Source: G965215145 sp965215145
Lineage (GTDB): Bacteria > Bacteroidota > Rhodothermia > Rhodothermales > JANQRZ01
NCBI GenBank assembly: GCA_965215145.1
Contig: OZ244038.1
Coordinates: forward strand, 2,666,001 to 2,730,000
Reading direction: 5' to 3'
Length of the DNA: 64,000 nucleotides
Positions 54,768 to 61,599 of this stretch are shown piece after piece; the stretch's first letter is position 1; each line of letters begins with the position of its first letter. Made by a program: the position numbers and the translations under genes. The notes beneath the pieces were generated by a model. That model was not told the DNA's origin. It saw only the letters and a program-made list of their open reading frames with translations, and made no database searches.

Positions 54768-56999
54768 CTACTTGCTGGTCATGGTGAAGACGCCGTCCCA
54801 GTCCTCCGGCGGGGGGTGCTCGGCGTAGTGGCGGAGGCGGTCGAGGTAGACGCGGGCGGGGGCGCACTCGGGGTCCTTCTCGCACGCCTCCTCCATCAGC
54901 CGCAGCGCCTCGGGGAAGCTCCGCGCACGGTACCGCGCGATCCCCTCGCGGTAGGCCGCCAGCGCCTCGGGCACGGGGAGCGCCTCGCCCGCCAGCGCCA
55001 GCAGCTCATAGACCGCCACGGGCTCCTCCTTCCCCTTGACCCGCAGCACGTCGAGCTCGCGGGCGACGACGTGCTCGCGGACGTGCTGGTACGTCTCCTC
55101 GGAGATCATGATGGCCGAGCCGTACTCCTTGTTCGCCCCCTCCAGCCGGGCGGCGAGGTTCACGCGGTCCCCCATCACGGTGTAGTCGAAGCGGTCGCGC
55201 CCGCCGAAGTTGCCGACGGTGACGGGGCCGGTGGCGAGGCCGGCGCGGATGTGGATCTCGGGGAACCCCCGCGCGGCCCACTGCGGGCGTAGCTCGGCGA
55301 GGCGGCGCTGCATGGCGAGGGCGGTGCGGCAGCCGCGGAGGGCGTGGTCCGGCTGGTCCGTCGGCGCGTTCCAGAACGCCATCACGGCGTCGCCGATGTA
55401 CTTGTCGAGCGTGCCGCCGTGGGCGAACACGATCGCCGTCATCTCGTCGAGGTACTCGTTCAGCAGCTCCACGAGGGCCTCCGCCTGGAGCGCCTCCGAG
55501 ATGGTCGTGAACCCGGCGATGTCGCTAAAGAACACCGTCACCTCCCGGACCTCCCCGCCGAGGCGGACCTTCTCGGGGTGCTCGGCGAGGTCCTCAACGA
55601 CGGTGGGGCTGAGGTACTGCCCGAAGGCCCGCTTGATGAACGCCTTCTGCTCGCGCTCGGCGAGGTAGGAGTACACCGTCGCGCCGGTGTAGGCGGCGGC
55701 CACGGCCAGCGCCGGCGGCACCACGCTCACCACCACGTCCGCGCCGACGAACAGCGCCGTCGCCGCCGCCGCCCAACCGACGACGGCGAGCGCGGCCACG
55801 CCGAGCAGGATCACCTCCAGGAAGCGGACCTGGCGGAGCCGCGTCAGCCGCGAGCGCCGGACGGCCACGAACACGAGCACGGCGAGGAGCACCGTCAGCA
55901 GCGCCTCCCACAGGGGTGCCACGTGGCGGAGGTAGGCGCCGTCGAGGACGTTCTGGATGGCGGTGGCGTGGATCTCGACGCCGTGTATGGCCCGGCTCCC
56001 GTCGGGGTCGTCGGGGTTGGCGAGCGGGACGTTGTGGAAGTCCCGCTCCTCGGCCATCGTGCTCCCGAGAAGGACCACCTTCCCGGTCACGAGCCCCTGC
56101 ATCCCCTCGTCCCACAGGTTCAGGTCCACGCCGTAGTCCGCCTCGTCGGCGGTGGTGAACTCGGCGTCGTCCAGGACGTGGGAGAAGGGGACGTAGCGGA
56201 ACGTGCCTACGGGGCCGTACCAGTTGAGGAGGAACGTGCGGGGGTCGAACTTCGGGATCCGCCACGGGCCGAGGGCGAAGGCGTCGGGCTCGATCTCGGG
56301 GACGGCCAGCGGCGGCAGCCCCTCGGCCCGGCCGAGCGCGGCGACGGCCAGCGTCGGGGTGAGCCGGTCGCTGACGGTCATCATCGGGGTGTAGCGGCGG
56401 ACGACGTCGTCGCGGTCCTTGAGCACGTTGACGATGCCGACGGCGGGGTTGAGGTCGAAGTAGACGTTGTCGTAGTCCTCGCCGAGCCGCTGGACCTCGT
56501 AGAGCCCGGTCACGTCGCCCCCCCTGGCCTTCGCGCCAAGGACGACGCGGTCGCTGGCGGCGAGCACCTCGCGGAAGCGCCCGTCGCCGTCCCGCTCCGT
56601 GGCGAAGGTGAGGTCGAACACGACGGCGCGGGCGCCGGCCTCCAGGAGGTTCTCGACGGCGAGGGCGTAGTAGTCGCGCGGGAAGGGGAAGCCGCCGGGG
56701 AGGGCCACCACGTCCTCGTCCGAGATCTCGACGATCACCACGTCGCCGTCGGCGTGCACGTCGCGGACGGGCTCGCCTTCGGCCGCCGCCGTGGCCCGTG
56801 CCTCCTCGCGCTCGGCGAACCGGTAGTCGAGCGTGAGCAGCTCGAGGTCCGCCAGCATCCCCCCTCCGACCCCGCCGACCGTCAGCGCCGCGACGAGCCC
56901 GCCCAGCACGAGCCCCGCGAGCACGTCGGCCAAGAGCCGGTCGCGCTTCCGCTTCGGCGGCTGCCTGGGGGCCGCAGCCTGCCTGTCGGTCTGGTTCAT
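54768..56999 (-). CDS. CHASE2-domain adenylate/guanylate cyclase
   Basis: 743 residues. One N-terminal helix (DVLAGLVLGGLVAALTVGG), an extracytoplasmic CHASE2 domain (about 45-345, with EISDEDVVALPGGFPFPRDYYA and GKVVLLGSTMAEERDFHNVPL), then three membrane helices and a class III cyclase domain (about 465-660). Metal Asps are in FFSDIAGFTTISEAL and GDAVMAFWNAP; the base-selecting Lys in LDKYIGD and Asp in TVMGDRVNLAARLE favour ATP, so cAMP. A TPR-like tail closes the protein. It is the last gene of a leftward group with FecR, a common partner of CHASE2. Confidence 0.93.
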   Translation of the reverse strand: MNQTDRQAAAPRQPPKRKRDRLLADVLAGLVLGGLVAALTVGGVGGGMLADLELLTLDYRFAEREEARATAAAEGEPVRDVHADGDVVIVEISDEDVVALPGGFPFPRDYYALAVENLLEAGARAVVFDLTFATERDGDGRFREVLAASDRVVLGAKARGGDVTGLYEVQRLGEDYDNVYFDLNPAVGIVNVLKDRDDVVRRYTPMMTVSDRLTPTLAVAALGRAEGLPPLAVPEIEPDAFALGPWRIPKFDPRTFLLNWYGPVGTFRYVPFSHVLDDAEFTTADEADYGVDLNLWDEGMQGLVTGKVVLLGSTMAEERDFHNVPLANPDDPDGSRAIHGVEIHATAIQNVLDGAYLRHVAPLWEALLTVLLAVLVFVAVRRSRLTRLRQVRFLEVILLGVAALAVVGWAAAATALFVGADVVVSVVPPALAVAAAYTGATVYSYLAEREQKAFIKRAFGQYLSPTVVEDLAEHPEKVRLGGEVREVTVFFSDIAGFTTISEALQAEALVELLNEYLDEMTAIVFAHGGTLDKYIGDAVMAFWNAPTDQPDHALRGCRTALAMQRRLAELRPQWAARGFPEIHIRAGLATGPVTVGNFGGRDRFDYTVMGDRVNLAARLEGANKEYGSAIMISEETYQHVREHVVARELDVLRVKGKEEPVAVYELLALAGEALPVPEALAAYREGIARYRARSFPEALRLMEEACEKDPECAPARVYLDRLRHYAEHPPPEDWDGVFTMTSK

Positions 57000-57026
57000 C
57001 GTCCTCCCGGATTCATCTGCGGCAAG

Positions 57027-57045
57027 GTAGGGGCGTATGGCGCGC
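57027..57045. repeat. Degenerate GTAGGGGC-family copy
   Basis: GTAGGGGCGTATGGCGCGC matches the left half of the palindrome but the right half is altered. It stands just upstream of the cyclase start. Confidence 0.35.
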
Positions 57046-57088
57046 ACCCCCCGCCCGGTCGCCCACCGTTTCACTCAGGGGCGACCGA

Positions 57089-57163
57089 ACTGTCCCCCCG
57101 CAAGCGGGACTTGCAGCTTCTGAAGGGGGACAGTCCCGCGCTGCCGGGAGCGAAGTGACCGCG
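57089..57163. repeat. Interspersed repeat, second family, copy 2 (inverted)
   Basis: Contains a 46-base core about 87% identical to the copy at 29.4 kb, in opposite orientation. Ten-base arms ACTGTCCCCC and GGGGGACAGT pair across 26 bases. It fills most of the gap between the beta-barrel gene and the cyclase. Confidence 0.65.
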
Positions 57164-57181
57164 AGAGGGACGGGGGGTCCA

Positions 57182-59491
57182 TCACCGCAACTGGTACCGA
57201 TAGACGGCGCTGACGATGGCGTCGCTGAGCAGCTCCGAGTCGTAGTAGTCCACCGTTGCTCCGAGGGCGTGGTCGGTGAGGAACGTGAGGCTGGCCGTGC
57301 CGCGGAGGGTGGTGCGGCGGAGGTCGCCGAAGGTCTGGCGCCCCTCGGCACCGAACGTGAGGCGGCGCCCGAAGAAGCCGTAGCGGACCCCCGCGCTCAC
57401 GGCCGTGAAGCCGTAGTCGCCGTCGCTCTGCACGCCCGCGGGGCCGGCGGGCTGCGGGGGCAGGTCGTTCGCGTTCAGCGTCAGGCCGAGGCGGGTTTCG
57501 AGCGGGAGCCGGGCGAAGCGCGTCAGCAGGGCCGCCTGCACGAACGTGCTCGCGAAATCCTGGTCGAGGGGGCCGGCGTCGTCGCGGTTCGAGCGGGCGA
57601 GGCTGACGGTGGCCGTGTGGTCCTGCCCGGCGGCCACGAACGCCTGCGCGGCCGTGAGGAACAGCCGGAGGTTCGCGTCCTCGACGGGGCTGGCGAGCGC
57701 CGCCGCCGCGTCGTCGACCTCGCCGTCGCGGCCGAGCCAGCCGAGGCCGAGGGTGACGGAGGGCAGCGGGGCCTCGGGGAAGTACGACACCGAAGCCCGG
57801 GCGTCGAGGTAGCGCGTCGTGACGGGCCGCGTGCCGGAGAGGTTGTCGCGCCGCACCTCGACCGAGGCGTTGGCGACGAGCCGCCGCTGCATCAGGCGGA
57901 CGCGGTCGCTGACGCGGAGGCCACGGAGGTCGCCGCGGAGGAAGGGGTTGGCGAGGCTGCGGTAGGCGGCGCCGCGGTGGAAGGCGTGGACGCGGACGAG
58001 TTGGCCGAGGTAGTTCAGCGAGAGCGCCCCTTCGAGGGCCACGCCCGGCAGGCCCGCCCCGAGCGGGTCCAGCGGATAGAGGCTCCCGTTGACGGTGACG
58101 GCCTCCCCGAGCAGCTCCCGGAGCGACCGGAGCACGTCGCGCTCAGTGCCCGAGAGCTCGTTCTGATCCAGGAGCTCCTCGAACGCCTCGTCGGAGAGCG
58201 GCCCCGGGGAGGCGTCCCGGTTGTTGAGGGCCAGCGCCGCCTCGGCGTCGAGCACGATGCGGCGGCGGTCGAGGGCGAGGCGGAGGTCGGTGCCGAGGGC
58301 AACGCTCTCCTCCGGCGCCCCGGCCGCAAGGAAGCCCGTCGTGCCGAGGCTGTCGAGCGCGTCCGCGCCGCCGTCCTCGTCGCGGACGCGGACGAGGGTG
58401 AACCCGAGGCGGGCCGCCCGGCCGGCCGCGAACGACGGCCGCAGCGCGAGGAACGTCCGGCCGAACGTGCCGGGGCGGACGGTGCGGAAGACGTAGGTCA
58501 GGTCGCCGGTGGCCCCGTCCGTCCGGACCTCGACGAGGACGGCGTTGGAGGGGCTCGGCGGGTCCTCCCCCGGCCCGAGCGTCACCGCGAACGTCTCCCC
58601 GACCTCGGAGCCGACGCCGCGCCGGGAGAAGCCGTAGGCGGCCTCCAGGTTCACGTAGCCGAGCTCGAGGCCCGCGTGGACGCCCCGCACGCGCGGCGCG
58701 CTCGCGAGCGTCTGGGGGAGCGCGGGGTACGCGTCGCCGAGGGCGAGGAAGAGCTGCCCCCCGGCGCCGACGGGGGCGGCGCCGACGAAGCTGAACCGAT
58801 GCTGCGGCTGGCGCCGCTCCCCCTCGCGGGTGTCGAGCAGCACCCGCGCCGAGAACGTCGCCGGGCCGTTCACGCCGTCGAGGTCGAACCCGACCCGCGT
58901 GCTGCTGAACGACTCGGAGCCGGTGGCGTCGTTGACGGTCTCGGCGCGGACGGCGAGCGCCGTGATGCCGTCGAGCCAGCGGCGCGGGAGCTCGGTGGGC
59001 TGCGCCGCCCCGGCCACGAGGCGGCCCGAGAGCCGCTCCCCCGGCGGCGGCCCCTCCAGCTCGGGCGCCGCGGCCACCGTCACCTCGAACGCCTCCGATG
59101 CGACGGCCTCCCCCGCCGCCGTCCTCAACTCGACCTCGATCCGATGCGGACCGGGCTCGACGGGCGCGGCCTGCTCGTAGATCAGGAAATCGCCCTGGAG
59201 GCGGACGCCCGCCGTCACGTCCTCTCCGTCGAGCCGCACGCGGGTCCGCGCCGGGTCGGCCTCGGGTGGGGCGAAGTAGAGGGAGAGGACGAGGGAGAAG
59301 GCGTCGCCGGGGACGACCTCGCCGTCGTCGGGGCTCAGAAGGCGGACGGTTGGCGCGGAGGCGTTCGGAGCCTCCTGCGCCCACGCCGCCGGGGCGGCGA
59401 GCAGGGCGGCGAGGGCGAGCGCCGTGATCCGCGCGCGCGCCGGGGGGGTCGACAGAGGCTCCCTACCCAGACCGCCGTGACTGGCGTGCAC
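57182..59491 (-). CDS. Large outer-membrane beta-barrel-like protein
   Basis: 769 residues by the longest plausible start. A signal-like stretch (ITALALAALLAAPAAWAQ) is followed by an Ig-like domain (VRLLSPDDGEVVPGDAFSLVLSLYF) and a long series of amphipathic strands, for example GLELGYVNLEAAYGFSRRG, LALRPSFAAGRAARLGFTLVRV and SVTLGLGWLGRDGE, ending ATVDYYDSELLSDAIVSAVYRYQLR. The GTG proposed overlaps the FecR stop codon by one base; a later start is possible. Together with the FecR protein it may form an envelope sensor. Family not recognised. Confidence 0.65.
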   Translation of the reverse strand: MHASHGGLGREPLSTPPARARITALALAALLAAPAAWAQEAPNASAPTVRLLSPDDGEVVPGDAFSLVLSLYFAPPEADPARTRVRLDGEDVTAGVRLQGDFLIYEQAAPVEPGPHRIEVELRTAAGEAVASEAFEVTVAAAPELEGPPPGERLSGRLVAGAAQPTELPRRWLDGITALAVRAETVNDATGSESFSSTRVGFDLDGVNGPATFSARVLLDTREGERRQPQHRFSFVGAAPVGAGGQLFLALGDAYPALPQTLASAPRVRGVHAGLELGYVNLEAAYGFSRRGVGSEVGETFAVTLGPGEDPPSPSNAVLVEVRTDGATGDLTYVFRTVRPGTFGRTFLALRPSFAAGRAARLGFTLVRVRDEDGGADALDSLGTTGFLAAGAPEESVALGTDLRLALDRRRIVLDAEAALALNNRDASPGPLSDEAFEELLDQNELSGTERDVLRSLRELLGEAVTVNGSLYPLDPLGAGLPGVALEGALSLNYLGQLVRVHAFHRGAAYRSLANPFLRGDLRGLRVSDRVRLMQRRLVANASVEVRRDNLSGTRPVTTRYLDARASVSYFPEAPLPSVTLGLGWLGRDGEVDDAAAALASPVEDANLRLFLTAAQAFVAAGQDHTATVSLARSNRDDAGPLDQDFASTFVQAALLTRFARLPLETRLGLTLNANDLPPQPAGPAGVQSDGDYGFTAVSAGVRYGFFGRRLTFGAEGRQTFGDLRRTTLRGTASLTFLTDHALGATVDYYDSELLSDAIVSAVYRYQLR

Positions 59492-60189
59492 TACTGGTCC
59501 TCCCACTCGATGATGAGCGTCTCGGCGCCGTCCTCGCCGGAGCCGGGGACGACGAGGCGGCGCGTCTGGCCCGTGGCTTCGAGCGAGGCGCGGCGGAGGT
59601 CCTCGGGCGTGCTCCGCCGGAGCTCGATGGTGCCGTCCGCCCGCGCGATGGCCGTGCGGCCAGCCTCGACCATCACCTCCTCCCCGGAGACCGCGTTCGT
59701 CATCCGCGCCGTGCCCTCGGTGATGACGCACCACGAGGCGTCGGTGCCGGGCTCGTAGTCGAACCCGCCCTCCGTTCCGCGGATCGAGGCCACCCCCGTC
59801 GGGGAGGTGAAGCGGAAGTCCTCCTCGGGCCGCTTCGTGACGGAGAAGGCGACGTTGCCCTCGGTCACCTCGACCTCGCGCGAGGCGATCCGCCCGGCCT
59901 CGACGCGCCCGCGGATCTCCAGCAGCGAGCGCTCGCGGACGACGAGCTTGGTCTCGTCGGCGAACTCGACCACGGTGAGCGACTCGGGGCCGGTGCGGAC
60001 CTGGTAGCCGGAGAGGAGCCGGTCGAGCCGGACGGCGTCGGCCCACGCGCCGCCGGCGCCAGCGCGGCGCTCGACGTCGCGGACGGTGCGGACGACGAGG
60101 GCCTCGACGGGCTCGCTCGGCTGGGCCGCCGCAGCCAGGGGCAGGAGGAGCGCGCCAACGAGGAGGCAGGAACGGGTTCGGAGGGTCAC
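59491..60189 (-). CDS. FecR-domain periplasmic protein
   Basis: 232 residues with a signal peptide (to AAAQ). The FecR domain is clear: LLSGYQVRTGPESLTVVEFADETKLVVRERSLLEIRGRV, then SREVEVTEGNVAFSV and FRFTSPTGVASIRGTEGGFDYEP, the TP-x-x-x-xx-RGTEF-like core. There is no sigma-factor interaction domain, so it is not a classical FecR anti-sigma factor. Single FecR domains beside CHASE2 cyclases are a recurring neighbourhood. The unit is compact: 33 bases from the previous gene and one base of overlap with the next. Confidence 0.85.
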   Translation of the reverse strand: MTLRTRSCLLVGALLLPLAAAAQPSEPVEALVVRTVRDVERRAGAGGAWADAVRLDRLLSGYQVRTGPESLTVVEFADETKLVVRERSLLEIRGRVEAGRIASREVEVTEGNVAFSVTKRPEEDFRFTSPTGVASIRGTEGGFDYEPGTDASWCVITEGTARMTNAVSGEEVMVEAGRTAIARADGTIELRRSTPEDLRRASLEATGQTRRLVVPGSGEDGAETLIIEWEDQ

Positions 60190-60222
60190 GGCGGAGGCGG
60201 AGGGTGGGAGGGACTGACGGGC

Positions 60223-61359
60223 CTACTGCTCCGGCCGCTCGACGGCGGCGCGCGGCTCGACCCCGCGCTCGCGGAGCTGCGCGACGAGCCGGGCGAGCTC
60301 CTCGACCGAGAGCGCGCGGCCGTCGAGCAGGACCTCCCCCTCCGGCACCCACTCCCCCGTTGCCAGCCCGTCGAGCGCCGTGGGGACCTCGCCGCCGAGC
60401 TGGTAGAGCAGGCCCGTGAGGAAGTCAGAGGGGGCGCGCGTCGCGGCGCGGGTGAACGTCGTGAGGGGGGCATAGTTGAGGGTCTCGCCGCGGCTCGTCT
60501 GCACGGCCACGGCCGCGGCGACGACGTAGGTCTCCCCCTCGCGCAGCACCCGCGGCGTCGGCGGGGGCGAGGCGCCGACGCCGACCGGGGCCTCGCCGTA
60601 GACGTAGGCCTGCTGGCCCTGTCCGAGCAGCACGTCGAGCACGGGCGCCCTCGAGAGCGCCTCCTCGGGCGTGAGGGCGTCCGCCATCGGGAAGACCTGG
60701 AGGCGGACCTGCGCCTCCGGGTTCGTGGGCGGGAGGAGCAGGTTGAAGACCGGCGTGGGGTCGGCGACGGTGGCGCCGTCGGCCGGGGCGAGCACGGCGA
60801 CCTGCGCCTCTTCGAGTGCGCCGTAGCGGACGGGGACGACGACCTCGGACGGCCCCACGACGGCGTAGCGCTCTCCCGTCTGCGGGTCCACCACCCCGAC
60901 GCGGACGACGTACTCCCGCACCGGCACGGCCCGGAGCCCGCGCGCGTCCTCGTTCAGCGCGTCCACGGCGTCGGGGTCGCTCCCGATGGGCCGGGCGCCG
61001 GCGAAGCTGTCGGCGTCGAACGTGGCGGCCTCCCCCTGGCCGAAGGGGCGGACCCCGCAGCGGCGCAGGAGCAGGTTCTCCTCGTCGGCGTCGGTGCGGA
61101 AGACCAGCTCGGCGCACACGGCCACCCGCGCCGCCGGGCCGAGGTTCGCCACGTCGGCGCGGACGCCGCGGAGCGCCCCGCGCGGGTCGATCGCGCCCCC
61201 CTCCGTGAAATCACGGAGGTAGATCAGCTCGTACGGCGGGAACGTGACCACGACGGAGAACGGGCCGGGCTGCGCCGACGCCTGGGGGGCGACGAGCGTG
61301 GGGAGCCCCGCCGCAAGGAGAACCAGTATCAGGAGGCGGCGGCCGGGGCGTCGGATCAT
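60223..61359 (-). CDS. Secreted protein of unknown function, first gene of the FecR/CHASE2 group
   Basis: 378 residues. A signal peptide (LLILVLLAAGLPTLVAPQASAQ) precedes beta-rich sequence, PFSVVVTFPPYELIYLRDF, with two cysteines (VAVCAELVFRTD, LLRRCGVRPFG) that could form a disulfide, and a fibronectin-like unit, LAPADGATVADPTPVFNLLLPP. The C-terminal 60 residues are helical. I know no family for it. The position ahead of the FecR and cyclase genes, with promoter-like repeats upstream, suggests it belongs to the same envelope-signalling unit. Confidence 0.65.
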   Translation of the reverse strand: MIRRPGRRLLILVLLAAGLPTLVAPQASAQPGPFSVVVTFPPYELIYLRDFTEGGAIDPRGALRGVRADVANLGPAARVAVCAELVFRTDADEENLLLRRCGVRPFGQGEAATFDADSFAGARPIGSDPDAVDALNEDARGLRAVPVREYVVRVGVVDPQTGERYAVVGPSEVVVPVRYGALEEAQVAVLAPADGATVADPTPVFNLLLPPTNPEAQVRLQVFPMADALTPEEALSRAPVLDVLLGQGQQAYVYGEAPVGVGASPPPTPRVLREGETYVVAAAVAVQTSRGETLNYAPLTTFTRAATRAPSDFLTGLLYQLGGEVPTALDGLATGEWVPEGEVLLDGRALSVEELARLVAQLRERGVEPRAAVERPEQ

Positions 61360-61410
61360 GGCGCGGGAGGCGATGCGGAGGAGGCGGGGGCGCGGTCGCA
61401 TGAGGGCGCG

Positions 61411-61466
61411 GTCGTACCGAGCACGTCGAACAAAGATGTCGTACAGAGATGATGTCGTACAAAGAT
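61411..61466. repeat. Direct repeats of GTCGTACAAAGAT in a divergent promoter region
   Basis: Three close copies start at 61425, 61438 and 61454, with a degenerate fourth at 61411 (spacing 14, 13 and 16). On the minus strand the right-most copy includes TATCTTTG (61467-61460), a perfect TAnnTTTG element, 100 bases before the start of the secreted-protein gene. They may be operator sites or overlapping promoter elements. Confidence 0.55.
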
Positions 61467-61599
61467 AGGGCCTGACCCGTTGCCCCTCCCCTCGTGGAGG
61501 CCCAGAGCCTGAGGACGCGCCGGGGGGCGGTTGCACCTCCTGGGCTGGCTTCTCGTATGGACAGGCCTGTACTTTTCCCTCAAACAGACCGCCGCCACC

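Noticed and set aside
57182..60352. A single 1056-codon reverse frame covering the barrel and FecR genes
   Set aside because: Only the last 769 codons have barrel character; the first part is antisense-like relative to the FecR gene, which has intact domain motifs in another frame.
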